From Malus domestica (Eukaryota > Streptophyta > Magnoliopsida > Rosales > Rosaceae): 64,000 bases of DNA. Both the position numbers and the translations under genes were made by a program. Of this stretch, positions 11,905 through 22,456 are shown piece after piece; within the stretch, counting starts at the first letter, position 1, and the number at the start of each line of letters is the position of its first letter. The notes below the pieces were generated by a model. That model saw nothing but the letters and a program-made list of their open reading frames with translations, was not told where the DNA came from and did no database searches. The stretch is from the NCBI RefSeq assembly GCF_042453785.1, contig NC_091668.1, positions 27,839,501-27,903,500 on the forward strand, written 5' to 3'.

Positions 11905-12085
11905 TTTTTTTTTTTGAACAACCGATATTATCTACATTATGGGGATGGTGAAATGGGCTAAGCCTTACAATGTGTTAGCAATAATGTGATTCAATTTCAC
12001 CTTGGGCGAAAATTGAATCTAAAACCTCTTACTTACCAGTGAAGAGGAACATCATTAAACCGTAGTACTAAGTGGTAAGGTTTTT
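11905..12085 (-). mobile_element. SINE-like retroposon, copy 1
   Basis: On the minus strand the sequence reads from a TAGTACTACGG start through a GATTCAATTTTCGCC block to a 3' end GTAGATAATATCGGTTGTTC followed by an A run. The same layout is seen at 14876-15051, 54538-54698 and 56291-56467. The block resembles a pol III B box. Target duplications are not clear for this copy. Confidence 0.6.
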
Positions 12086-12145
12086 CTTTTTAATGAGGAT
12101 TTTAGATTTTTTTTTCTCTCTTGGTTAAGGAGCTTTTAGATTTCA

Positions 12146-12600
12146 ATGACTCGTTCCACTACTATGTTAGTGGTGCCCTCATTTATCATCCGGTTTTTGT
12201 CACCAATGGTTCATGAGATTGAGCAAACTCATCATTTTAGTCTCTCATTTTCAAAATCAATCAATGTCGTCCCTGACATTCATTACCGCCTATCAATTTG
12301 GTCATTCTGTTTACATTCACTTTTAAAATCAATCAATGTCGTCGCTGACAATCACTACCGCACATCAATGTGTGACCCACAAATCCCATAAAATGGTGAC
12401 ACATGGATTATACAAAATAAGGGTTTTTATCGCAAATGGTCTCTAACATTGATCAAACTCCTTATTTTAGTCCTTGAGTTTCAAAAATAGATAAATTTGG
12501 TTCCTAACTTCCATTACCGCACATCAATTTAGTCATTCCGTTAAAATTTCGTCAATATTTTTTGTTAATGTGTTGATATGATCTCACTAATCCATTCATA
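12146..12600. repeat. degenerate dispersed repeat, two successive copies
   Basis: Two copies of one sequence (about 12185-12370 and 12425-12590) share the pattern CAATGGTTCATGAGATTGA / TTTAGTC / AATCAATGT / ATTACCGC / CATCAATTT-GTCATTC. A third, more decayed copy lies at 48361-48500. This looks like a terminal part of a larger DNA transposon, but no transposase is present and no ends could be fixed. Confidence 0.5.
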
Positions 12601-14863
12601 TGGCACCACGTGGATTAACTATAAGAATACAAATCTAATGGCCTGGAACTTGTGTCAAAAATGTGGTGCCATTGATCTACACCCCTATATAATACTATTA
12701 TATTATATATTATACATATTATTCTGGTAGGATAGGACAAATACAAATCGAGGACCCCAATTACCATATCAAAGACCAAACTTATGGTTATTGGGGGTGT
12801 TTTGGCCGAAGATCTTCTAATGTCAAAGTTAGAATTTGAAGGAAAAGTGTTTAGAGAAATTTTGAGAATTTTGTGGATGGTTTTTTTGGGTGTGATTCAT
12901 AATTTGTTAGCTAATTAATGAATTAATTGAGTAATAAATCAATTAATTAGCTAATTAATATAATTTGAAATGAATGATTTGGGAGTTACCTTATGGAGAA
13001 GATTTGATGAGGATGGATGAAATATGTTTTGAATAATTACCTGTTTTGAGCACTTTTGACCTTGATTGAGTCATGATTGTCCATTGCTCGCGTGTAGAAG
13101 TTTCGGTATTCCTCGAGGGTAATTTTGTCCTTTTTACCCTAGAATCCACGGGTCGGCTCCATATTTTTCTCGATTATTTTTTGCTCCATAGATACGATTT
13201 TTATCACCTGTAAAAGTAGGAATAAAAACATTTAAAAATACTTACAAGAGAACACAGTAGTTGTAGTTTAAACGACTCAAGCAAAGTAGTTCTCCACAGA
13301 AATTGAATGAATAATTTGTGTCAAAATCAAATCTTCAGGTTGATATTGAGCTCTTCACAACATAAGTTGGTCGGCTCGTAATAAAATTTCGCAACCTTAG
13401 ACACATTTTAATGAGAGAGCATAAAAAAAAAAAAAAAAAAAAGACAAGCACTAACACAAATTTGAAACATGATACTTATGGTCACATAAACATCAGTTTC
13501 TCTTATCACACTTGTAGTTTCAAGAAAAAAAGATGATGAGAAGACATAATATCAATGTGTTAAAAAAAACATTCAAATTGAAGAAACTAAATTTAAACTT
13601 AGAAGAAGAAAAACGTAAACATAATTCCTTAAAAAGCAAAATTTCTAACAGAATATAACAGTTCAAACGGATTTCTTGAGTAGTATTTACTAAAAGGTGT
13701 CGAGAGAAAATTTACTAGTTGCTTTTGAGCTTTACAAACCCCAACTATATCTATAGCTAGCAACTGATGACAAAAAGAAGAAACTTGATTAAAACATATT
13801 AGGCTCAAACTACGTGAAAAATTAAACGAGTCAAATTATCAGCAACAAAATAATTAACCTTAAAAGCCAATATTTTGAGAAGTTATAAGGAACCTATATG
13901 TGACGGCCCTTCAAACACCAATATCATATGCCACGTAATATAGTAGGCGGAGTACCTAGTAATTGATGATAAGTTTAAAAAGCAATAATGAATGATACAT
14001 GCTTAATTAATTAATTAATTAAGGTGGTGGAGAAAATGATTACAAACCAAACATGGTGAGGGTCCCAGCCCCAGGGAAGGAATCAAACATCTATGGATTA
14101 AGCTGAAGATCATCACCCCGAGAGATGTCAAATATACAATATAGACATATAACATTAATAAATAACGTATCATTTATTCTAATCGAGATATCAAAACTAA
14201 CATAGTAAAGAAAGTTAAACTAACATGGACAAAGAGATGTCAAATTTGAAGCTGCCTTCAAATATGGTTTTAGCTATTTTCAAAGACATTCCACTTGCCT
14301 TCACTTAAATCCTAGCATATTTATATATAAAATAAAATAAAATAATAAAAAAACCAACTCCCCAACTTTTATTCTTTTTGCTTTAAAAAAACATAAATAA
14401 AATAATAAATTTTAGCATATCGTTTGAAAAAAAATATTGACAATAAATTAAATTATCAAATCAACCATCAAATTGAAATTTGATGCTCTGAATTTGAAAC
14501 TCATTTGGTGATCCTCTAAAGACCTTGGCTTTGCTTTCGTGCAAAAGTGATTGATTACTGCCTAAATTACTACCGACTCTCACCCTCTCACAATTTTTTC
14601 TTTTTTAAGTAAACTAAAATTTATAAAGTAAACAAAAATTTATAAACAAGCAAGTCGTAAATTATCTTGGTAATTAGGATTTTTTTTTTTGGGGTGTTTA
14701 AACCGTTCTTCTCTTCACTTAGTGTAAATTAATGATATCACTTGATATCCTGTGTACTAAAAAGAGAAAGTTCATAAACCAATGACGGAAAGTTATCATA
14801 AATGTTAACAACATTTGCAAGCCTTGTTCCCATGCATACACCATGTATGAATGGAGAGCTAAG
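12601..14863. other. AT-rich spacer without a gene
   Basis: No coding sequence is recognised. An imperfect palindrome of TTAATTAGCTAATTAA type lies near 12905-12960, a poly(A) run near 13418-13442 and a TTAA run near 14003-14022. The stretch 13040-13220 has a more complex base make-up and may be decayed retrotransposon sequence, but nothing supports a class. Confidence 0.5.
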
Positions 14864-14875
14864 TGCAATCGTTGG

Positions 14876-15051
14876 GGTCATTTAATACTACAGTCTAATA
14901 ATATTTTTCTTCACTTGTAAGTAAAAGATTTTAAGTTCGATTCTCGCGCAAAGACGAAGTTAAACTATATTATTATGAAAAGCCCATTGTAAATCTTAAC
15001 ATATTCTTTCATCCCTTAATGTAAATATTATCGTTTGTAAAATAAAAAAAA
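14876..15051 (+). mobile_element. SINE-like retroposon, copy 2, with target duplication
   Basis: About 176 bases, from AATACTACAGTCTAATAATA through a B-box-like GTTCGATTCTCGC to TATCGTTTGTAAAATAAAAAAA. It is flanked by imperfect 12-base direct repeats, TGCAATCGTTGG (14864-14875) and TGCAATTGCTGG (15052-15063), as expected for target-primed retroposition. No reading frame is present. Confidence 0.72.
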
Positions 15052-15063
15052 TGCAATTGCTGG

Positions 15064-16126
15064 TCCTCCTCCTAGTGCCTCGATCTACCTACCTTTTTCC
15101 TTTCCCTTTCTTTATCAATGGTATCTAATCTGCCGCTACAATATGTTTATAGGGTCAAAATTGGAGGACTCGTGTCCTTTTTACACATCTTTTGACATAT
15201 TTTTTTATAGTTCTCATTTTGTAGGTTTTTTTTTTTTTTTGTAAGAATTTGAATTGTTATATTTAAATTTGTCATTCATAGATTATCTTTGCAAAAATTT
15301 ATACAAATTCACAATTATTAAGACATCATTTATAGTGAAAAAAAAAAGAGTAAACGAATACGATTCTACAACGAAACGCTAAAAAATTGATTACCATTTA
15401 TTAAATGATCATATGATTTCAATTTTTGGTAACTTTTAGTAGAAAAAACTTTTGAAGAAAACTTAAAATTAGAGAATTGTTATTGACACACTAAAACTCT
15501 CATTTTGCACTTCAAACTTTCTGTAATTAAAAAAAATACACTTATCAAGAGTATATAGTATTTTTTTAAAGTACTAATTGCAGTTTTCTAAAAATAAATA
15601 GTTAAAATTTTAAAATATATTATGAAGTGTACCTTAAAAAATATATTAAATTGTGTCAGAAAAAATGTGTGTGTGACCTATATATGCGCGCGCAATTTTC
15701 GCATTAGTAATAAAGGAGCGTGACATTAGTATACAATTGTTGACGAACAAAATGGTCCAATTCACTCCTTCGTCTAATTCGATTTGTTTGGTACCAAGAT
15801 GTTTTTATTTACCTCGAAAACGCTGCCCAATAGATCAACAAAGTGGTCCCAACTCCTATTTAATTTTTGTTTTGTTTTGTAGTAGAATGGTTAAATAACG
15901 ATGATTGGTTTTTTGTTATTGACCGAGCTGTTATTAGTATTTTAAAATAGTTATCAAAGCAAAACATTGTAAAATAAAGCCTCTAAATTTATGTTCATTG
16001 GTCTCAAAATATCAAAAAATCGTATAAAATACATTATATATGTCGTATGCGGGAAGGGAGTTTGGGAATGAAAAACATGTTGTCTTTTCCATGTCTAATA
16101 AGTTCAGGTTCGGAAAATGATTTTGA
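15064..16126. other. AT-rich spacer left of the copia element
   Basis: No gene is recognised. It contains poly(T), poly(A) and short inverted AT motifs. The last five bases TTTGA (16122-16126) are one copy of the target duplication of the copia element that follows. Confidence 0.5.
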
Positions 16127-16441
16127 TGTTATAAATAGGCAAAATTTATAGAGAGATAACCTTTACTCGGTGAAGGAACGAAGCAGTTGCAGAGTAATAT
16201 ACCGACACAAGCTGTTGCAGAGGAAGTAATGTATATTATTGCTATTAGATATATTTCTCTTTTCTTTCTTCTTCTCATTCACTAATCTTTGCACAATTGA
16301 AGTGCTCTATTTATAGAGCTACTTCTATAGAAAATTACAAAACATTACTATTTAGCTTATGAGTATATAGTATACACATGTGATACTTCACTATACACAT
16401 TACTATACACATGTGGGCAAACATACCCATTATTTACAACA
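16127..16441 (-). repeat. 3' LTR of the copia element
   Basis: 315 bases, TG...CA ends, identical to 22137-22451. Confidence 0.95.
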
Positions 16442-16472
16442 CTCCCCCTTGGATGCCCACATATCAACATCA

Positions 16473-16643
16473 GTTGCCTCATTAAAACCTTGCTTGGAAA
16501 AACCCTGTGGGAAAAAACCATAGCGAAGGAAAAAGAGTACAACTTTACCCGGATGGTGTTGAGCATGCTTAGGTTGCCTCGTTAAAACCTTGATAGGAAA
16601 AACCCAGTGGGAAAAATCCTAAGCGAAGGAAAAAGAGTACAAC
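16473..16643 (-). repeat. two 71-base direct repeats near the 3' end of the copia element
   Basis: Copies at 16473-16543 and 16573-16643, exactly 100 bases apart, share GTTGCCTC-TTAAAACCTTG, GGAAAAACCC and AGCGAAGGAAAAAGAGTAC. They lie between the pol stop and the polypurine tract. Similar units near the 3' end are common in plant copia elements; their role is unknown to me. Confidence 0.85.
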
Positions 16644-16652
16644 ATGCATGTA

Positions 16653-19600
16653 TCATGGATGCTCCCCCTGAATTGTATCTCCCTCTGATTCCGCATTCTT
16701 CAAATCTGTAAGCCGACGTAATCCGATTCCCTGTACCAACTTCTGAAATGTGCACTTTGGTAGAGATTTGGTGAACAAGTCTGCTAAATTTTCATTAGAA
16801 CGGATTTGTCTGACTTCAATAACTTTAGCCTTCTGAAGCTCATGTGCGCTGAAAAATCTTGGAGATATGTGTTTAATCTTATCACCTTTGATAAATCCTT
16901 CCTTCATCTGAGCGACACAGGCTGCATTATCTTCATGGATGACAGTTGGAGTGTCTGTCTTTGAAGGTAGACCACATGAATTCCGGATGTGATGGATCAT
17001 TAATCTTAACCAAGAACATTCACGACTTGCTTCATGTAAAGCAATTATTTCCGAATGATTGGAAGATGTTGCAACTAGCGTTTGCTTTGTTGATCGCCAT
17101 GAAATTGCAGTATCTCCATTAGTGAACACATATCCATTTTGTGAGCGGGCTTTATGCGGATCGGAGAGAAAACCAGCATCTGCGTATCCAACAAGGATTT
17201 GTTCATTTGTGGGCTTGTCTGAGTAGAAGAGACCCATATCTGTTGTCCCACGAAGGTATCGTAGAACATCTTTGACTCCTTTCCAATGACGAATTGTTGG
17301 AGCAGAGCTATACCTGGCTAACAAGTTAACTGAAAAAGCTATATCTGGTCTAGTACATTGTGCTAAATACAATAAAGCACCTATTGCGCTCAAATATGGT
17401 ACTTCTGGACCAAGGACCAGTTCATCATCTTCTTTTGGACGAAATGGATCTTTCTTAATGTCCAAAGAACGAACGACCATTGGGGTGCTAAGTGGATAAG
17501 CCTTGTCCATGCCAAATCGCTTCAGTATTTTTTCAATGTAAGCTGATTGATGGACCAAAATTCCACTAACACAATGCTCGATCTGCAGGCCTAGACAATA
17601 TTTGGTTTTCCCAAGGTCTTTCATTTCAAATTCGCTTTTCAGATATTCAGCAGTTTTGTTGAGCTCTTCAGGGGTTCCAACTAGGTTCATATCATCGACA
17701 TATACTGCCACTATAGCAAATCCAGTATTTGATTTCTTAATGAACACACAAGGGCAGATGACATTGTTGGCATATCCTTCTTTAATCAAATACTCACTGA
17801 GACGATTATACCACATTCGCCCAGATTGTTTTAGCCCATATAGTGATCGCCTTAATTTGATTGAGAACATACCCCGTGGTTTGTTAGTTGCTTCAGGCAA
17901 CTTAAGTCCTTCTGGGACTTTCATATATATGTCAGTATCTAATTCTCCATATAGATACGCGGTGATGACATCCATAAGTCGCATGTCAAGTTTTTCTGAA
18001 ATCACCAAACTTATTAAATAACGGAACGTAATTGTGTCCATTACAGGAGAGTATGTCTCTTCATAATCAACTCCAGGTCTTTGTGAAAAACCTTGTGCAA
18101 CGAGTCGTGCTTTATATCTTGCAATCTCGTTTTTCTCGTTGCGTTTCCTTGTGAACACCCATTTGTAACCTACGGGGTTTACATCAGTTGGGGTTTGGAC
18201 TACTGGTCCAAAAACACTTCGCCTTTCCAAGGAATTTAATTCTGCTTGGATTGCATCTTTCCACTTAGGCCAATCTTGTCTCTGTTTGCATTCATCAACA
18301 GAGCGGGGCTCAATATCATCACTTAATATAATTTCAGTGGCTATTGCAAATGCAAACATGTCATCGATGATTATTTCATTTCGATCCCACAATTCATTAG
18401 TACATGCATAATTTATGGATATTTCTTTGCTTTCATGTACTTCTGTCTCTTCAGGGACATGTGTCTCATCAAGGACATTTTCTTTTTCTGGAAGTACAGA
18501 GTCACGAATTGTGGATTTATCATTCAATTCCTTTTCTTGAATGATATCATTTGGGTTCAATTGGGCCCTCATCTTTCTCTTTCGAGGGGCTGAATCTTTT
18601 GAACCTGGGGGTCTACCACGCTTCAGGCGTGCACTGGATGAATCATTCGCTGCCACTTTATTTTGTCCAACGGGGACATCAATTCTTGCAGGTGCGTTTG
18701 CAGCCGGTATATATGACTGTGTCACTTTCGAAGCATCATTAAATGCATCTGGCATTTGATTAGCAATACCTTGAAGATGAACGATCCTTTTCACTTCATT
18801 TTCACATTGAGTGCTTCTTGGATCAAAATGAGATAAGGTGGGAACAACCCATGTTAGCTCTTGTCGTTCTTCTGGAACGGTCTTTTCTCCCCCTAACGAC
18901 GGGAAAACTATCTCATCAAAATGACAATCAGCAAAACGAGCTGTAAACACATCACCAGTCAAAGGTTCCAAATATCTAATGATAGATGGTGAATCAAAAC
19001 CCACATAAATTCCCAATCTGCGCTGAGGTCCCATTTTAGTTCGTTGTGGTGGTGCAATAGGCACATAAACAGCACAACCAAAAACTCGTAAATGTGAAAT
19101 ATTTGGCTGATGTCCAAACACGAGTTGTATTGATGAGTATTGGTGGTTGGCTATGGGTCTCAATCTAACCAATGATGCAGCATGTAATATGGCATGTCCC
19201 CATGTAGAAACTGGCAATTTTGTTTTCATGAGCAGAGTGCGGGCTATTAATTGAAGCCGCTTGATAAATGCCTCTGCTAAACCATTTTGAGTATGGACAT
19301 GAGGAACAGGGTGTTCAACATTAATGCCGAGTGCCATACAGTAATCATCAAAGGTTTGAGATGTAAATTCACCAGCGTTATCAAGTCGAATGGACTTAAT
19401 GGGATGATCTGGGAACTGTGCTCGCAACTTAATTATCTGAGCAAGAAGTCTCGCAAAAGCTACATTTCGAGTAGACAATAGGCAAACATGTGACCATCGG
19501 GTAGATGCATCAACCAAAACCATAAAATATCGAAATGGTCCACAAGTTGGTTGAATAGGTCCACAAATATCCCCTTGAATTCTTTGCAAAAATGATGGGG

Positions 19601-20282
19601 ATTCATCATCAACCTTTAGTTGTGATGGTCTAATTACCAACTTCCCTTGGGAACAAGCCTTGCAAGGATTATCATTCGAGACATTAATGTGTTTGCTCAG
19701 TAATGGATGTCCATTAGAGTTGGTAATGATTCTACGCATCATGGTAGATCCTGGATGACCTAGACGGTCATGCCAAAGCATATAAACCTTTGAATCAATG
19801 AACTTCTGGTTCATGACAGTATATGCCTCAACTGTCTTTATGTATGTACAATACAATCCACTCGATAAACCATGCAACTTCTCCAATATACGCTTCTGGG
19901 TATCATTGGAGGTAATGCATAAATATTCCACATTTTCTACACTTTTCGTTTCAAGGTGGTATCCATTTAAACGTATGTCTTTAAAACTCAACAAATTTCG
20001 AATGGACTGAGTAGCATATAATGCATTCTTTATAGACAATATTGTTCCATTTGGTAACATAATCTGGGCTTTTCCTGAGCCTTCAATTACATCTGATGGT
20101 CCTGATATTGTTGTTACCTTTACTTTTGCAAGTACCAAATTCGAGAAATACTTTCGGTCTCGAAGTATTGAATGCGTGGTTGCGCTATCTGCAAGACAAA
20201 AGTCTCCGCCATTGATCTTGTTTTGAGAACAACCATAATTTTTATCCATGATCTCTGAGTAAAGGAAAAGCAGTTTATTCAT
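16653..20282 (-). CDS. copia pol polyprotein (protease-integrase-RT-RNase H)
   Basis: 1209 codons without a stop. The protease site Asp-Ser-Ala lies at residues 32-34 (ADSATTHSIL). A GAG-pre-integrase segment (WHDRLGHPGSTMMRRI) and the zinc-binding part of integrase follow. The integrase core has LVDASTRWSHV and LDNAGEFTSQTF with the following HTQNGLAEA. The reverse transcriptase has YKARLVAQGFSQRPGVDYEE and the catalytic YVDD box in AVYVDDMNLVG. RNase H includes YADAGFLSD, SNHSEIIALHEA and HEDNAACVAQM. All expected catalytic residues appear to be present, so the polyprotein may be functional. The first ATG is not needed if pol is made by read-through or splicing: the frame is the same as gag, but four stops lie between them. 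Confidence 0.95.
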   Translation of the reverse strand: MNKLLFLYSEIMDKNYGCSQNKINGGDFCLADSATTHSILRDRKYFSNLVLAKVKVTTISGPSDVIEGSGKAQIMLPNGTILSIKNALYATQSIRNLLSFKDIRLNGYHLETKSVENVEYLCITSNDTQKRILEKLHGLSSGLYCTYIKTVEAYTVMNQKFIDSKVYMLWHDRLGHPGSTMMRRIITNSNGHPLLSKHINVSNDNPCKACSQGKLVIRPSQLKVDDESPSFLQRIQGDICGPIQPTCGPFRYFMVLVDASTRWSHVCLLSTRNVAFARLLAQIIKLRAQFPDHPIKSIRLDNAGEFTSQTFDDYCMALGINVEHPVPHVHTQNGLAEAFIKRLQLIARTLLMKTKLPVSTWGHAILHAASLVRLRPIANHQYSSIQLVFGHQPNISHLRVFGCAVYVPIAPPQRTKMGPQRRLGIYVGFDSPSIIRYLEPLTGDVFTARFADCHFDEIVFPSLGGEKTVPEERQELTWVVPTLSHFDPRSTQCENEVKRIVHLQGIANQMPDAFNDASKVTQSYIPAANAPARIDVPVGQNKVAANDSSSARLKRGRPPGSKDSAPRKRKMRAQLNPNDIIQEKELNDKSTIRDSVLPEKENVLDETHVPEETEVHESKEISINYACTNELWDRNEIIIDDMFAFAIATEIILSDDIEPRSVDECKQRQDWPKWKDAIQAELNSLERRSVFGPVVQTPTDVNPVGYKWVFTRKRNEKNEIARYKARLVAQGFSQRPGVDYEETYSPVMDTITFRYLISLVISEKLDMRLMDVITAYLYGELDTDIYMKVPEGLKLPEATNKPRGMFSIKLRRSLYGLKQSGRMWYNRLSEYLIKEGYANNVICPCVFIKKSNTGFAIVAVYVDDMNLVGTPEELNKTAEYLKSEFEMKDLGKTKYCLGLQIEHCVSGILVHQSAYIEKILKRFGMDKAYPLSTPMVVRSLDIKKDPFRPKEDDELVLGPEVPYLSAIGALLYLAQCTRPDIAFSVNLLARYSSAPTIRHWKGVKDVLRYLRGTTDMGLFYSDKPTNEQILVGYADAGFLSDPHKARSQNGYVFTNGDTAISWRSTKQTLVATSSNHSEIIALHEASRECSWLRLMIHHIRNSCGLPSKTDTPTVIHEDNAACVAQMKEGFIKGDKIKHISPRFFSAHELQKAKVIEVRQIRSNENLADLFTKSLPKCTFQKLVQGIGLRRLTDLKNAESEGDTIQGEHP
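20253..20257 (-). promoter_or_regulatory. candidate 3' splice site between gag and pol
   Basis: The minus strand reads CTGCTTTTCCTTTACTCAG followed by AG and ATCATGG, a strong pyrimidine tract with acceptor just before the protease. Splicing from a donor such as GAA|GTTTAT near the end of gag to the second AG would keep the frame and remove all four stops. The donor is weak; this is a hypothesis. Confidence 0.35.
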
Positions 20283-20366
20283 ACTGGAATACTACTTTTA
20301 TTGAATTGAAAATGCGAGCATTAAACCACAGGTACAAATAACATGAGTACATTAAACATAAATAAT

Positions 20367-21422
20367 TCAATCGGACCCATAAACTTCATTCCCTCTTTCA
20401 TTAATAAAGTCTGTAGCATCCAGGTGGGTTGTGTTTAACTGTCCTGATAAATTGGTCACTGGATCAGGGGTTTCCATTGGTTTAGCCTGGTCAAGGAAAT
20501 TGATCTCGACACCCTTTTCCTTGAAGGAGGCTTGATATAGTTCCACCAGATGCTTTGGGGTGCGACAAGTACGCGCCCAATGTCCGTTGCCACCACACCT
20601 ATGGCAACCTCCTTCATGACTTCTAGGAGTGTTCACATGAGCTTTTCCTTTCTGGCGATTGGTATTTTTAAAGCTCGGGCCTGGATTATACCTTGGAACC
20701 TGGTTGTGAAACTGGACACCATGGTTCTTGCTTTTCCCTTTCCACCGACCTTGCTTGTGGCCACGTCCTCGTTTGTAATTATTGCCACGAGAGGATATGG
20801 TATTCCTTTCAAGGGAAGCAACATTCACTTCTGGGAACGGTGTTGATCCAGTAGGTCGGGAATTATGGTTTTTCATGAGAAGCTCATTATTCTGTTCAGC
20901 TACCAGGAGCACAGATATCAGCTGGTTGTATTCAGTGAAGCCTCGCGCTCTATACTGTTGTTGCAGTACCATGTTAGAGGCGTGGAATGTGCTGAAAGTC
21001 TTTTCCAATAACATCTCCTCAGTGATAGTATCCCCACAGAGTTTCATCTGAGAGGTAATTCTGAACAACGCCGAATTGTACTCAGCCACTGATTTGAAAT
21101 CCTGGATCCTCAGGTGTGTCCAGTCATAGCGAGCTTTTGGAAGAATCACCGTTGTCTGGTGATTGTATCTGCTTTTCAAGGCATTCCAAAGGGCTAACGG
21201 ATCTTCAACCGTTAAGTACTCGCTCTTTAGTGCCTCATCAAGATGACGACGAATAAAAATCATGGCCTTTGCCCGATCTTGAGAGGATGAGCTGCTTTCT
21301 TCCTTGATGGTATCTCCAAGATTTGCTGCTTCCAGATGGATCTTGGTATCCAATACCCATGTAAGGTAATTCTTTCCAGTAATGTCCAGGGCAGCAAAAT
21401 CAAGTTTTGCCAAGTTTGCCAT
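20367..21422 (-). CDS. copia gag (capsid-nucleocapsid)
   Basis: 351 codons starting MANLAKLDFAALDITGKNYL, a typical copia gag start, with the UBN2-like segment ALWNALKSRYNHQ and the motif RIQDFKSVAEYNSALFRI. A CCHC zinc knuckle is seen in CHRCGGNGHWARTC (C-x2-C-x4-H-x4-C), which binds the genomic RNA. The stop TGA (20367-20369) is followed by TAA, TAA and TAG in the same frame before pol begins. Gag alone is therefore the default product, as expected for a protein needed in excess. Confidence 0.93.
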   Translation of the reverse strand: MANLAKLDFAALDITGKNYLTWVLDTKIHLEAANLGDTIKEESSSSSQDRAKAMIFIRRHLDEALKSEYLTVEDPLALWNALKSRYNHQTTVILPKARYDWTHLRIQDFKSVAEYNSALFRITSQMKLCGDTITEEMLLEKTFSTFHASNMVLQQQYRARGFTEYNQLISVLLVAEQNNELLMKNHNSRPTGSTPFPEVNVASLERNTISSRGNNYKRGRGHKQGRWKGKSKNHGVQFHNQVPRYNPGPSFKNTNRQKGKAHVNTPRSHEGGCHRCGGNGHWARTCRTPKHLVELYQASFKEKGVEINFLDQAKPMETPDPVTNLSGQLNTTHLDATDFINERGNEVYGSD

Positions 21423-21580
21423 TTTCTTTTTCTGAAAGAAAAATGAGGTGTGTAAGAACTTGCAATAATATGTGTACTGGAGAAATATATTGTTAGAACT
21501 TCTGGTTCTTACAAATTTTTGATCTTCAGGCCAAAATGATAAGTACTCGAAACTTCAGGCTCGAGATTTACACAATTAAT

Positions 21581-21900
21581 GAGAAGGGCAATTGTACCGC
21601 ACCATTCTCATCGAAATAAGTATAGGATGGGTGATTATTCCGCACTACTTTAAACAACAGGAAAATTTAAATATGTAGAGCAAGGTGGACGATTATACCG
21701 CACCACCTAAAATTGCAATAAAATTAAATATGTAAAGCAGGGTGGGTGATTATTTCACACCACCTAAAATTGCGATAAAATTAAATAACGGGAAAATTTA
21801 AATATGCAGGATAGAGCGGGCGATTATACCGCTCCACTTAAAATTTGCAGTAAAATTAGATCTGCAGTCCAAGATAGGCGATAGAACCGCACAATCTTGG
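21581..21900 (-). repeat. tandem array of six stem-loops in the copia 5' leader
   Basis: Six hairpins with different stems: 21581-21609 (GAGAA/TTCTC), 21618-21650 (AAGTA/TACTT), 21683-21708 (AGGTGG/CCACCT), 21741-21764 (GGTGG+GTGA/TCAC+CCACC), 21814-21834 (GAGCGG/CCGCTC) and 21869-21900 (CCAAGAT/ATCTTGG). The loop is conserved, near GGGCGATTATACCGCA (plus strand). In several copies an A-rich linker (AAATTTAAATATG) separates the units. Stems that change but stay paired point to selection on RNA structure. The array lies in the leader between the 5' LTR and the gag ATG, where retroelement packaging and translation signals sit. Confidence 0.8.
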
Positions 21901-22136
21901 ATTGCATAAATAATCAGTGGGTTAGTAGTCAATATCTACACCAAACAAGAAATCAAAGATATAAGTGACTGTTAGTTGGAGAACTAGAAGTAAACATGGT
22001 GCAAACAGTTCTTCGCGAGGGTATACCCAGCAATTGAGAGAGAGGAAGAAGAAGAACAGTAAAAACCTTAGAGGAAACATTTTTTTTTTTCGGTGAAGGG
22101 AAATGAGAAAATGATTAGAGAGTCGTGCTGATAACG

Positions 22137-22451
22137 TGTTATAAATAGGCAAAATTTATAGAGAGATAACCTTTACTCGGTGAAGGAACGAAGCAGTTGC
22201 AGAGTAATATACCGACACAAGCTGTTGCAGAGGAAGTAATGTATATTATTGCTATTAGATATATTTCTCTTTTCTTTCTTCTTCTCATTCACTAATCTTT
22301 GCACAATTGAAGTGCTCTATTTATAGAGCTACTTCTATAGAAAATTACAAAACATTACTATTTAGCTTATGAGTATATAGTATACACATGTGATACTTCA
22401 CTATACACATTACTATACACATGTGGGCAAACATACCCATTATTTACAACA
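22137..22451 (-). repeat. 5' LTR of the copia element
   Basis: 315 bases, identical to the other LTR. Directly inside it the minus strand reads TTATCAGCACGACTC, the likely primer-binding site (22120-22134). Confidence 0.95.
22317..22326 (-). promoter_or_regulatory. TATA box of the copia LTR promoter
   Basis: The minus strand reads CTATAAATAG, 126 bases into the 5' LTR, a consensus plant TATA box that would place the transcript start near 22290. The same box lies in the other LTR at 16307-16316. Confidence 0.65.
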
Positions 22452-22456
22452 TTTGA

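Larger units (their letters stand above)
16127..22451 (-). mobile_element. complete, young Ty1/copia LTR retrotransposon
   Basis: A 6325-base element on the minus strand between two 315-base LTRs that I compared line by line and found identical. It is flanked by a perfect 5-bp duplication TTTGA (16122-16126 and 22452-22456). The order from 5' to 3' on the minus strand is: LTR with TATA box, leader with a hairpin array, gag, pol (protease, integrase, RT, RNase H: the copia order), a tandem 3' repeat, polypurine tract (AAGGGGGAGTG, 16442-16452) and LTR. Pol has no stop over 1209 codons. Identical LTRs mean a recent insertion, and the element may still be active. The sublineage was not determined. 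It sits between the two patellin genes. Confidence 0.96.

Noticed and set aside
12905..12960. AT palindrome as a microRNA hairpin
   Set aside because: It is made of TTAATTAG units only; no stable GC-containing stem or typical miRNA duplex is seen.
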